In this document: positions 42,374-50,275 of the stretch, in pieces
Layout of the letters: each line of letters begins with the position of its first letter
Position numbering within the stretch: the first letter of the stretch is position 1
Source of the DNA: Amycolatopsis sp. cg9
GTDB taxonomy: Bacteria > Actinomycetota > Actinomycetes > Mycobacteriales > Pseudonocardiaceae
Assembly (NCBI RefSeq): GCF_041346945.1
Contig: NZ_CP166850.1
Span: 9,284,501-9,348,500, forward strand
DNA: 64,000 nt
Direction of reading: 5' to 3'
Notes under the pieces: generated by a model
Database searches by the model: none
Told to the model about the DNA's origin: nothing
Seen by the model: only the letters and a program-made list of their open reading frames with translations
Position numbers and translations under genes: made by a program

Positions 42374-42808
42374 TTACTTCTTCGCGGCCGCGACCTTCTT
42401 GCGCGGCGCCCGCTTCCGCCCAGCAGGGGCGGGTTCGTCGACAACGATAGGCTGGCCGCCGTTCGCCTCGAACGCCTCGATGATCTCGCTGGAGAGACGG
42501 CCGCGCTCAGACACGGTGTAGCCGTTGGCGCCAGCCCACTCCCGGATCTGGCGTGACCGTTCACGATCCGCGGCCGCAGTGCCGGGCTTCTTCCCCTGAG
42601 CTGACTCACCGGCCGCCAGCCGCACCTTACGGCCGCCCATCCGCCGTCCGGCGGCAACGTAGCGGGCGAGTTCATCGCGCAGCGCGGAGGCGTTGGCGTC
42701 GGACAGGTCGATCTCGTAGCTCACCCCGTCCAGGACGAACGGGACCGTCTGGTTGGCCGCGCCGCCGTCGATGTCGTCGACCATCTCCACGAGTACTTTC
42801 TGCGCCAT
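42374..42808 (-). CDS. lsr2: Lsr2 nucleoid-associated silencer
   Basis: 144 residues from ATG 42808 with GGAGGT upstream on the minus strand. The N-terminal dimerisation domain is standard: MAQKVLVEMVDDIDGGAANQ, TVPFVLDGVSYEIDLSDANA, LRDELARYVAAGRR. The C-terminal DNA-binding domain has SRQIREWAGANGYTVSERGR, with R-x-W-A-x-x-N-G-Y in place of the usual R-W-A-R-x-NG-Y/H, followed by SSEIIEAFEAN. An extra basic tail (RKRAPRKKVAAAKK) makes it longer than the approximately 112-residue chromosomal proteins. Lsr2 binds the minor groove of AT-rich DNA and silences foreign genes, as H-NS does. A plasmid-borne copy may limit the cost of the element to its host. It converges on traA, leaving 120 bp between stops. 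Confidence 0.93.
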   Translation of the reverse strand: MAQKVLVEMVDDIDGGAANQTVPFVLDGVSYEIDLSDANASALRDELARYVAAGRRMGGRKVRLAAGESAQGKKPGTAAADRERSRQIREWAGANGYTVSERGRLSSEIIEAFEANGGQPIVVDEPAPAGRKRAPRKKVAAAKK

Positions 42809-43085
42809 AACGGCAAAACCTCCAGTAACTCCGGCTGCGAATACGATGTGCCGGACCGTGTCACCATAACTCACACCCGTTGGGTGACGCTGTGGTCGCG
42901 GCATTGTTTGCGGAATTTTCCATCGTTGTGGGGATCTTCCGCCGCAGCGGAGCGCCAACTTTACACAGTTGTTGCATCGACTGCGGACGCAGCAATCCGG
43001 CAGCGGTTGCCGCCATCGTGCGACGAAGGATCAGGCCAGGGATCTCCAACCTGTTGCGAGCCGCGGCTGAGTGGTGGGCTTAGCT
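42809..43085. other. Intergenic region upstream of lsr2
   Basis: About 280 bp between the lsr2 start and the 3' end of the monooxygenase gene on the same strand. It should contain the lsr2 promoter. It is AT-richer than its surroundings (notably 42900-43000), which would allow self-binding by Lsr2. No gene is seen. Confidence 0.4.
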
Positions 43086-44345
43086 TCACACCCCTCCCGG
43101 AGCCCGCGTCAGGGCAGTGCCCGATGCGCGCAGCCTCGGGTACTCGGGCAGCCGCGGCTCGTGCTTCTGGGTCGTGATCACCGCCTTCTCCACGACGGGA
43201 CGCAGCACACCGGAGGTGACGACGCGGTGGAGTGCCCGGGTGACGACCAACCCGGCCGAGGTCATCGGGTGCATCAGCCGGGGCATGCCAGGCGCGAGAC
43301 CTTGCGCGCTGTCGACGTAACGTCGCAGAAGCCGCTCGTAGCGGGCGAAGGCACCGGTGTGAGTGCCGCCCGGCTCGCGCAGGCTGCGGCCCAGCTCGCC
43401 GGCGAGCACGTGCGCGCCGACCAGCGCCAGCGTGGTACCCATTCCGGTCGGTCCAGATCCCCACGCGGCGTCGCCGAGCACCCCGACCCGGCCTTCGCTC
43501 CACCGTGACATCACCACCTGACCCCACCGATCGGTGTAGAACTCCTCGGGCCGGGCCGCGAACCCGTCGAGGATGCGCTCGGTCTGCCAGCCGGCCCCGC
43601 GGAAGCGCGTACGCAGGTGGTCGATCTGGGCTTCGGCGGGCAGCGTCTCGAACTCCGCGGACCGGGCGGGGAAGCTCACGCTGGCGCGGATCGTGCCGAC
43701 GTTGTCGGGACGGGCGTTGACCACCCGGCCCTGCGTGGTGGTCATGAAGTACCACCAGTCGTCGTCTTCCGGGCGGCGATCGATCGTGCCGAAGGCGACA
43801 TTCAACCCCTTGTCCCGGTGGGTGGTCTGCTCGGGCATTAGCAGCCGTCGGGTGCGGGAGCTGCGCCCCTCGGCGACGAGCAGCAGCTCGAACCGCTCGC
43901 GGCGACCGGAGTCGAACCGCACGTCGACACCGTTGGCGTCTTGGTCGGCGCCGACGACGAAATCGCCGTAGCGGACCTCGACGTCGTCGGCGATGCTGCC
44001 GAGCAGGATGCCGGCGAGCTCGCCGCGGAGGATCTCCAGCTCGGCCGTGGGGCCGTCGCGACCCTCTTGGCGCGCGACCTCGGCGTAGACGTGGCCCGTC
44101 TCGGTGATGAACCGGGTGCCGGCCTCCCCGGTGAGTCTGCCGAGCACGGCGTCGCGGATCCCCATGCGTTCCACGATTTCGCGGCCGAGGCCGCGGATGT
44201 CGATGTTCTGCCCGGCGCTGCGGCGGCGCGGGGACCGTTCGAGGACGACGGGCTGGAAACCCTCGCGTACCAGCCCCCAGGCGAGGGCGGGACCGGCGAT
44301 GCTCCCGCCGGTGACGAGGACGCGGGGACGGGCCTGATCGGACAC
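43086..44345 (-). CDS. FAD-dependent aromatic-ring-type monooxygenase
   Basis: 419 residues from GTG 44345 with GGAG seven bases upstream. The Rossmann FAD motif is VLVTGGSIAGPALAWGL (GxGxxG variant GGSIAG) at residues 9-25, with Glu in VVLERS at the end of the second strand. The central region has LLVAEGRSSRTRRLL, equivalent to the DG motif (here EG), and the C-terminal FAD motif is RVGVLGDAAWGSGPTGMGTT near residue 290. The architecture is that of the PheA/TfdB-UbiH flavin hydroxylases, which use NAD(P)H and oxygen to hydroxylate aromatic or polyketide substrates and include drug-inactivating members. The substrate is unknown. It is divergent from a MarR gene across a 54-bp gap, the usual arrangement for substrate-induced control. 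Confidence 0.85.
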   Translation of the reverse strand: MSDQARPRVLVTGGSIAGPALAWGLVREGFQPVVLERSPRRRSAGQNIDIRGLGREIVERMGIRDAVLGRLTGEAGTRFITETGHVYAEVARQEGRDGPTAELEILRGELAGILLGSIADDVEVRYGDFVVGADQDANGVDVRFDSGRRERFELLLVAEGRSSRTRRLLMPEQTTHRDKGLNVAFGTIDRRPEDDDWWYFMTTTQGRVVNARPDNVGTIRASVSFPARSAEFETLPAEAQIDHLRTRFRGAGWQTERILDGFAARPEEFYTDRWGQVVMSRWSEGRVGVLGDAAWGSGPTGMGTTLALVGAHVLAGELGRSLREPGGTHTGAFARYERLLRRYVDSAQGLAPGMPRLMHPMTSAGLVVTRALHRVVTSGVLRPVVEKAVITTQKHEPRLPEYPRLRASGTALTRAPGGV

Positions 44346-44399
44346 GCAGACTCCTTCACGGTGAACTAGTTACATCATCAAGCTACTTCACCGGATGAT
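44346..44399. promoter_or_regulatory. Divergent promoter/operator between monooxygenase and MarR genes
   Basis: Only 54 bp separate the two starts, so both promoters must overlap. The AT-rich core (44368-44400) contains inverted ATCATC (44374-44379) and GATGAT (44394-44399) and the flanking TAGTTACATC. This is the likely MarR binding region; the exact operator cannot be fixed by eye. Confidence 0.5.
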
Positions 44400-44888
44400 A
44401 TGTTGCCACCCATGGCTGATGACGAGCGAGCGCCGGACCAGCGCGTCGTGCCCCAGCTGCGGGAGTTCGCCGCCGCCGGCGACGAACTGGGCAGATTGTT
44501 CGCCCGCACCAAACGAATGCACACCACCGACGCCGCCGCCATGGTCGCGATCCTCACCGCCGAGGACCAGGGCGCTCCCCTGACGCCGGCCCGCCTCGCC
44601 GAGCACGTCGTGCTGACGACCGGAGCAACGTCCTCGCTGCTCAACCGGCTCGAAGAGGCGGGGCACATCATCCGCACCCGCGGTCACAGCGATCGCCGGG
44701 TCGTCACGTTGCACTCCACGCCCGCCATCCACGCCGCGGCCGACGCGTTCTTTGCCCGGCTCGCACTGCGCCAGAACGCCGTGCTGGCCGACTACACCGA
44801 AGCGGAACTGACCCTCGTCGAGGCAGTCGTCGACCGGTTGACCGCGGTCGTGAAGGACTTCGTCGATCACCCACCGGATCCCGCCTAG
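44400..44888 (+). CDS. MarR-family transcriptional regulator
   Basis: 162 residues from ATG 44400, or 158 from ATG 44412; neither has a clear ribosome site, so the message may be leaderless. The winged-helix domain is typical: TDAAAMVAILTAEDQGAPLT, then PARLAEHVVLTTGATSSLLN as the recognition region, RLEEAGHIIRTRGHSDRRVV as wing, and a C-terminal helix pair for dimerisation (TEAELTLVEAVVDRLTAVVK). MarR proteins bind as dimers to palindromes and release DNA on binding aromatic ligands. The divergent neighbour makes the monooxygenase the obvious target. Confidence 0.88.
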   Translation: MLPPMADDERAPDQRVVPQLREFAAAGDELGRLFARTKRMHTTDAAAMVAILTAEDQGAPLTPARLAEHVVLTTGATSSLLNRLEEAGHIIRTRGHSDRRVVTLHSTPAIHAAADAFFARLALRQNAVLADYTEAELTLVEAVVDRLTAVVKDFVDHPPDPA

Positions 44889-45056
44889 GAGCTGTCTAAT
44901 ACGTCATCGAGCCAGAACACAATGGCGTCGACGGCGAGTTCGGCTTGGCGTCAAGCGGCGCATTTGGTATTGCGGGCTATCAGGTGACGGGACTGTACGG
45001 GCCGGTTGAAGCAGCGTTCGACCACGTTGCGCTGCTTGTCGTGGGCGATCATGGCC
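44885..45056 (-). pseudogene. 3' fragment of an IS5-type transposase
   Basis: Reading on the minus strand from 45056: AMIAHDKQRNVVERCFNRPV, then HLIARNTKCAA, a TGA stop, and in phase RQAELAVDAIVFWLDDVL. The block RNVVERCFNRLKQ-x-R-x-x-x-TRYDK and a final AIxxWL are characteristic of IS5-family DDE transposases, where the Glu of VVER is catalytic. Only the last 55 or so codons remain, with one nonsense codon. Next to it, GAGCTGTCTAATACG (44889-44903) may be the terminal repeat of the lost insertion sequence. The upstream part is replaced by the end of the DUF4913 gene. Confidence 0.7.
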
Positions 45057-45714
45057 GGCCAGGCAGGGTCGGCGGCTCGTCGGCGTCGGCCGCTGCCCGT
45101 GCTTCTCGTTCGCGATGTTCCAGCGTGAAACGATCGGGGCGAGCCGGGACGCCGGCGGTCTTGTGGCCGTCTGATCGGCAGCGCTGATGTACCCATTCGG
45201 TGGCCATGCGCTCGGCGAAGCCGGGACGCCAGTGGTCGTGCCAGTACTGCGCATCGCGAGCGGTGGCTTTCTTGCCCAGGTGGGCTTCGCGCCAGGTGTA
45301 GGTGAGCGTAGCCAGCTCGGCGACCAACCCGGGATGATCGAGCCAGCAGTCAGGGATGGCGACCGCGCGGGTACCGGGATTGCCGACGTAGGTCTCGTTG
45401 TAGAACTGCACGAAGTGCGCGACCGTGAACAGCGGCGTTTCCCCGCGGTGCTCCTTGTCCTCGGCCGCATCCGGAGGCAGGTACATCAGCCACCGCGCCA
45501 GCCGCGGATCGCTTCCCGGCTCGTCGGTCAGCTCCGCGAGCTTCTCCGACACCTGCTCGAGCTGCTGCCCCAGGACCTTGGCTACGGTTTCCAGCCCGGC
45601 GACTACCTCGTCGAGTTCGTCCAGCGACCGTGGTTCCGATCCGCCTTGCTCGCCCGGATGCCGACCGTTGCTGGCGGCGCCATCTGGACGTTCGGCGATG
45701 TCGTCCTCGCTCAT
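45049..45714 (-). CDS. DUF4913-like protein at the end of the transfer operon
   Basis: 221 residues from ATG 45714, which overlaps the stop of the coupling-protein gene (ATGA). The N-terminus is acidic with a coiled-coil segment (LETVAKVLGQQLEQVSEKLA). The middle and end match the pattern of DUF4913: FVQFYNETYVGNPG, a W-x-x-HP motif in DCWLDHPGLVAELATLTYTW, and DAQYWHDHWRPGFAERMATE. DUF4913 genes are common companions of actinobacterial conjugation genes, but their function is unknown. The coupled translation suggests it works with the VirD4-like protein. The C-terminal Ala/Asp-rich tail ends at the IS5 fragment. Confidence 0.75.
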   Translation of the reverse strand: MSEDDIAERPDGAASNGRHPGEQGGSEPRSLDELDEVVAGLETVAKVLGQQLEQVSEKLAELTDEPGSDPRLARWLMYLPPDAAEDKEHRGETPLFTVAHFVQFYNETYVGNPGTRAVAIPDCWLDHPGLVAELATLTYTWREAHLGKKATARDAQYWHDHWRPGFAERMATEWVHQRCRSDGHKTAGVPARPDRFTLEHREREARAAADADEPPTLPGRP

Positions 45715-47567
45715 CGCCGAACACCAACGTCGGGCAACGGCAGCGGGTAGCCATCGGGAGTGATCGCGGCCTGGCCGCAACGGATCGCGGCGACGTCGCC
45801 CTGCAGCTGGGGCCAGTCCGGTCGTTGCTCGACGTCGAGGGTGCGGCCGAGGATCGGTCGGAGGTTGCTGTGCAGGATCAGGACCCGGCCGCGGTCGAGG
45901 GTGCGGATGTCCCCGGCGCGTAGCGTCGGGACGGTTTCCTCGCCGCTGGCGCCGCGTCCGGCGCTGAAGATCCCGTCGCTGTGGTGCTGGTGGGTCCGGC
46001 GGCGGTGCTGCCCGGACAAGGTGGACAGCCATTCCAGGGTCTTGTCGTCTTTCAGTCCGGGGAAGACGGTCAGGATGAGGGTGTTGTCGATCAGCTGCAG
46101 CCGGCCCGGTTCGCCGTAGAGCTCGTCCAGCTGGGAGCGCGACTGCGCGGACCAGTGGATCAGCACGCCGCGCCCGGCGGAGTCGGCGATGATCGCCGGC
46201 AGGCGCGGCACCGGCGTCCCGGCGAACAGCTCGTCGAGGATCGCGGTGACGGGCGGTTCCAGTCGGCGGCGTTCACGGCGCAGTGCGGTGTCCTGGGCGG
46301 TGGTGAGGATCTGCTCCACCAGCGCGGTCAGCACCGGCCGGGCCTGCGGCGCTTGGTGTTCCCCGGCGACGATGAACAGGCTGCCGCGGCGGCGTAGGAA
46401 CTCGTCGATGTCCAGTTCCTCACCCGGGCTCGGAGTGGCGAAGTGGCGGATGGCCGGGTTCAGGAACGGCTCGATCGCCCGCCGCACGCTCATCCAGACC
46501 GCGTCGGAGGTCTCGGCGACCATCCCGATCTCCGACACCAGGTTCTGCGCGAGCTGTGGATACTGCTGCTCCAGCAGCTCGACTGGTTCCCGGTCGGCGG
46601 GTTTGGCGATCGACCACCGCACGAGGTGATCGACCGTGCGGTGGTGGTTCGCGGCGGCGAGCAGGTATGCCTGCATGACGATCGTGGCCCGGCCGCGGAA
46701 CACCGCGTCGTTGCCGCCGACGTTCTCCAGCCCGAGCGAGGACGCTTCGATCAGCGTCTCCGCCCGCCGCAACGCGACCGCAGGATCGGCGCACCCGGCG
46801 ACCGGGGACCAGCGGGCGTGTGCCGGCCAGGACAGGGTGCCGGTGGCATCGATCACCAGTACCGGCCCGGCGCCCGGGCGGCGGGTACGGGCTAGCAAAC
46901 CCCACTCGGCGAGGTCGTTCTTCGTCGTCGACGCGACCAGCGCACCCGGCGCGGCGAGCACCTTGTGCACCAGGTCCGTGCGCGACTTGCCCGAGCGGGT
47001 CGGGGCGATCATCCCGGTCGGAGTCTCCAGTGACGTCACCAGCTGCTGGCGCCGGGGTCCGCGGTGCAGGGGAACCGCGATCTCCTCGATGGATGCGGTC
47101 CGGCGTTGCTCGTCGGTGAGATCACCGCGAGTCCACACCGCGGTCTTGCGCGCGGCAGCGATCGACAACGTCTTAGCCATGTCCCAGCGGGTGGCGTGCC
47201 CGGCATCAGACGGCGCCACCCGCCGCCAGACAGGCACCGCAGCCCCGACCGTCAGGCCGGCGGCGAGCATGGTGATCGTGGTGAACCAGATATAGAACGC
47301 CAGCTGGTGATCGCTGACCTCGCCCGACCACGGGACCGGCAGCGCCGGCCCGGGATCGGCGGCATGGAACGCGACCGACAGGGCGAACCCTGGCCACGCG
47401 GTGACCGGCGGCCACGCCCAGCTACCGGTGTGGAAGCCGGTGACCAGGACGGCGGCGGTGACGACGATCGCGCCTAGAGTGCAGAGGATCGCCAGGGAGG
47501 CAAGCGCGAGGCCCATCAGGGCGACGTCGCGGTCGAGGTTGAGGGTGTCGGTGCGTGTGCGCGGCAT
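45711..47567 (-). CDS. VirD4/TraG-type coupling ATPase
   Basis: 618 residues from ATG 47567 with GGGAGGA upstream. Two N-terminal membrane spans are visible (about residues 15-45 and 88-112), then a cytoplasmic ATPase with Walker A in GMIAPTRSGKSRTDLV near residue 188, ALVASTTKNDLAEW, a Walker B-like LVIDATGTLSW near 240, and conserved later blocks AILDELFAGTPVPRLPAIIA and QLIDNTLILTVFPGLKDDKT. This is the type IV coupling protein architecture: a hexameric motor that passes the relaxase-DNA complex to the secretion channel. The IAPTRSGKS motif matches actinobacterial TraD/VirD4 proteins. It follows the NlpC/P60 gene only after 45 bp and is coupled to the DUF4913 gene. Confidence 0.88.
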   Translation of the reverse strand: MPRTRTDTLNLDRDVALMGLALASLAILCTLGAIVVTAAVLVTGFHTGSWAWPPVTAWPGFALSVAFHAADPGPALPVPWSGEVSDHQLAFYIWFTTITMLAAGLTVGAAVPVWRRVAPSDAGHATRWDMAKTLSIAAARKTAVWTRGDLTDEQRRTASIEEIAVPLHRGPRRQQLVTSLETPTGMIAPTRSGKSRTDLVHKVLAAPGALVASTTKNDLAEWGLLARTRRPGAGPVLVIDATGTLSWPAHARWSPVAGCADPAVALRRAETLIEASSLGLENVGGNDAVFRGRATIVMQAYLLAAANHHRTVDHLVRWSIAKPADREPVELLEQQYPQLAQNLVSEIGMVAETSDAVWMSVRRAIEPFLNPAIRHFATPSPGEELDIDEFLRRRGSLFIVAGEHQAPQARPVLTALVEQILTTAQDTALRRERRRLEPPVTAILDELFAGTPVPRLPAIIADSAGRGVLIHWSAQSRSQLDELYGEPGRLQLIDNTLILTVFPGLKDDKTLEWLSTLSGQHRRRTHQHHSDGIFSAGRGASGEETVPTLRAGDIRTLDRGRVLILHSNLRPILGRTLDVEQRPDWPQLQGDVAAIRCGQAAITPDGYPLPLPDVGVRR

Positions 47568-47612
47568 CGGCCGCTCCTCCCGGACGGCAGGAGAGCAGCA
47601 CCACGGCGACGT

Positions 47613-48740
47613 TCATCGGAGTGGGCTCCCTCCCGGTGGTGAGGAGGGCGAACTGGGGTCGGCGATCCGGCGGATCGCGACGATCTTCGAGGTCCACGTG
47701 GAGAGGGGTTCGAGGATGACGCCGGTGCCGGTGTCGTAGGCGTCGACGATCAAGCCGTGCCCGGCGTACATCCCGACGTGCCGCGGCACCCGGGCGGTAC
47801 CCAACGAGCCGGGGATGAACAACAGATCACCGGGCTGTACCTGCTGGATCGAGGCGACGGCGTGCCCGGCGTGGACCTGGCTGATCGTGCCGGCCGGGAT
47901 CCCGACTCCGGCCGCGGCCCACGCGGCGAGCATCAGCCCGGAGCAGTCGTAGGCGTCTGGGCCTTTCGCACCCCACACGTAGGGCTTGCCGAGCTGGCCC
48001 AGTGCGAACCCGACCGCCGCACGCTGACGGACATCATCCGGCAAGGTGAACCCGGGAGGCAGCTTCTTCGGGGCCACCTGGCCCGGGTCGCGCGGGATAT
48101 CGGATCCGCCCTGGTCCGGGCATAGGGTCTTCGCCTGCACGGCCTCCGTGCCAACGCCGGGCACGACGGGCGGAGTCGGATTGTCCGGCCCTATCCAGAA
48201 CCGATCCACGATCGCTGCGGCGGTCGGCTCGCGCGGGGCGTAGCGGTCCGGGAAGCCGCTGCGCTGCACGGCCTGCTCCGCCCGGCCTGGTGCCATGGAG
48301 TCCCAGCCGGGCAGCGCGATGAGGGCGTCGAGAAACTTCACCGTGGCGTAGACAGGATTGAGAATCTGCTCGCGAGTGCCCCACCCCTGGCTCGGGCGCT
48401 GCTGGAACACGCCGAGCGAATCGCGGTCGCCGTAGTCGAGATTGCGTAGTCCGGACTCGACCATGCCGGTAGCGATCGCGAGGACCGCGGCCCGCCGCGG
48501 CAGCCGGCGCTGCTGGACGACGTCGACGATGGTGCGGGCGATGTCCATCTCGTCGGCGTCCAGCTGCTGGCGGTCCACCACGATCGAGCCGCCGCCCGGG
48601 CCGCCCTGCTCGCAGCCGCCCAGTTGCACGATCGTCGCAGTCGCCGTAGGCCCGATCATCAGGGCCAGTACGAGGATCGGCAACAACACCAACGCGACCA
48701 GCGCACCGGCGGCGCCAGCGAGCATCCCGGCGGGCCTCAT
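47613..48740 (-). CDS. NlpC/P60 cell-wall hydrolase of the transfer system
   Basis: 375 residues from ATG 48740, which overlaps the VirB4-like stop (ATGA). An N-terminal membrane anchor (residues 5-30) is followed by a lysozyme/transglycosylase-like region (IATGMVESGLRNLDYGDRDS, LGVFQQRPSQGWGT) with the candidate catalytic Glu in VES near residue 97. The C-terminus is an NlpC/P60 domain: LGQLGKPYVWGAKGPDAYDC with the nucleophilic Cys near 270, then PGDLLFIPGS and VPRHVGMYAGHGLIVDAY with the His. Such VirB1/CwlT-like two-domain enzymes open peptidoglycan for the conjugation channel and act outside the membrane. Both active sites appear intact. Confidence 0.87.
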   Translation of the reverse strand: MRPAGMLAGAAGALVALVLLPILVLALMIGPTATATIVQLGGCEQGGPGGGSIVVDRQQLDADEMDIARTIVDVVQQRRLPRRAAVLAIATGMVESGLRNLDYGDRDSLGVFQQRPSQGWGTREQILNPVYATVKFLDALIALPGWDSMAPGRAEQAVQRSGFPDRYAPREPTAAAIVDRFWIGPDNPTPPVVPGVGTEAVQAKTLCPDQGGSDIPRDPGQVAPKKLPPGFTLPDDVRQRAAVGFALGQLGKPYVWGAKGPDAYDCSGLMLAAWAAAGVGIPAGTISQVHAGHAVASIQQVQPGDLLFIPGSLGTARVPRHVGMYAGHGLIVDAYDTGTGVILEPLSTWTSKIVAIRRIADPSSPSSPPGGSPLR

Positions 48741-50275
48741 GACGGCGACGCCGACACGTCATCACTCGGTAGCGGATTCGGCTTCGAGACAAGCTGACTG
48801 TTGGTGTCGAAGATCTGCCGCTCGACCCGGCTGAGGACCGTCTGCACCTTGAGCCCGATACGGTTCTCGATCTTCCACAGCGCCCGCCCTTGACGGTCGT
48901 TCGCCCATCCGGTTGTGGCTTCCTGTTCCTTGTCCGAGAGCGAGAGAACGTCGGCCAATTCGTTCGCGACCCGTGTGGACTGTCCAAGAAGGACACGGAT
49001 CGAGCATAAGGCGAGCAGATCACGGGCGATCGCGACTTCCTGGGAGCCGGTGGCGCCGACGGAGAGGAAGTCACCGGGTTTGTGGCTGACCAGGACCTGG
49101 ATTTTGCGTTCCGCGCGCGAGAGCCGCAGTTCGCTGTCCACTGCCTGCACCGCCCGCAGACCCAGGCGGAGTTGGCGCCAGATCTCGTCGCGGACGACGA
49201 TCCGCAGCTCCCCGTCCTCCTGCAGGTCCGTGGCCAGCGACGACCACGACCCGAGGCAGGTCAGCGCGACGGCGACGGCCTGATCGCCACGGGTGCGTAG
49301 CCGCGAGAGGTCCAGGCTCTGGATCGGGGCGTCCCAGTCGACGGTGAAATTCGTCGCTGCGTCGAACAACCCCGCCAGCGGGCCGCTGATCAAGTTGGCC
49401 AGCGCGTCGGTGATCGAGCGCAGGTGGTCGAGGAACTGGCGGCGCCCGGCGAAGCGCAGTTCCTGCCAGAGCTGCTCATCCGGGTCAGCCAGCATCCGGT
49501 GGACCTCGGGGATGGTGATCGGCTTCAGCTGGGTGTAGCCGTCGTGAACGCCGAGCAGCTGCCGCAGCACCGCCGACAGAGCGGCCTCGTCGGTGACGGT
49601 GGGCGGGTAGCCCTGGGCTTCGGCGAGCGCGACCAGCAGCTGCACCCACCGGCCCAGGACCCCGTCGAGCTCGTCGCGTTGCCGATCGGTCGACCAGGTG
49701 TCCCAGCGGGCCGCGAGTGGGCCGAGGTCGAGGGCGTTGAGGCGGGCGTTGCTGCCGCGGCCGAGCAGGATCGGCGAGACCCCGAGCGCGTGCAGCAGCG
49801 GGGTGTATTCGCCTTTGACGTCGCCGGAGACGAGGGTGCGGACGCCGGTGAGCATCATACGCAGCAGGAACGCCACCACCGTCGAGGACTTGCCCCTGCC
49901 GGGTTCGCCGAAGAGGACCATGTTCGGGTTGGTGCAGATCGAGCGCAGGACGAACTCGACCGGATGCAGGTAGAACGTACCGCCGGAGTGGACGTCATAG
50001 CCCATCCGCGCCCCGACCGCCGGGAGCGGGCTCGCCGCCAGCAACGGGAACAACCCGCCGATCTCGTGCGTGCCGGCCTGATACACCTGCAGCGGCGCCG
50101 CCACCGGCGACCACCCGTACCCTGGCCGGGTGAACCCGCGGCGCGGCGCGGCTCGCTGGTTCACGCGAGCGCTGTGGCCGTCCGCCCCCGGGCGTCCGGG
50201 CGCGCGGGCGCCAATCGCGGGTCCGAAGGTGGCGAGCAGTTCCGCGGCGGTTCGTTCGTCGGCACGGCGGCTCAC
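48737..50275 (-). CDS. VirB4-like conjugation ATPase
   Basis: 512 residues from GTG 50275, overlapping the SCO6880-like gene (GTGA). Walker A lies in NMVLFGEPGRGKSSTVVAFL near residue 125, followed by TLVSGDVKGEYTPLLHALG, typical of VirB4/TraC ATPases. Later segments include IQSLDLSRLRTRGDQAVAVA, LRIVVRDEIWRQLRLG (Walker B-type, with D-E), and the arginine-containing QVLVSHKPGDFLSVGATGSQ. The usual long N-terminal domain of VirB4 is missing here and may be supplied by the SCO6880-type protein encoded just upstream, a split seen in actinobacterial systems. It powers assembly or substrate transport at the inner face of the membrane. Confidence 0.85.
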   Translation of the reverse strand: MSRRADERTAAELLATFGPAIGARAPGRPGADGHSARVNQRAAPRRGFTRPGYGWSPVAAPLQVYQAGTHEIGGLFPLLAASPLPAVGARMGYDVHSGGTFYLHPVEFVLRSICTNPNMVLFGEPGRGKSSTVVAFLLRMMLTGVRTLVSGDVKGEYTPLLHALGVSPILLGRGSNARLNALDLGPLAARWDTWSTDRQRDELDGVLGRWVQLLVALAEAQGYPPTVTDEAALSAVLRQLLGVHDGYTQLKPITIPEVHRMLADPDEQLWQELRFAGRRQFLDHLRSITDALANLISGPLAGLFDAATNFTVDWDAPIQSLDLSRLRTRGDQAVAVALTCLGSWSSLATDLQEDGELRIVVRDEIWRQLRLGLRAVQAVDSELRLSRAERKIQVLVSHKPGDFLSVGATGSQEVAIARDLLALCSIRVLLGQSTRVANELADVLSLSDKEQEATTGWANDRQGRALWKIENRIGLKVQTVLSRVERQIFDTNSQLVSKPNPLPSDDVSASPS

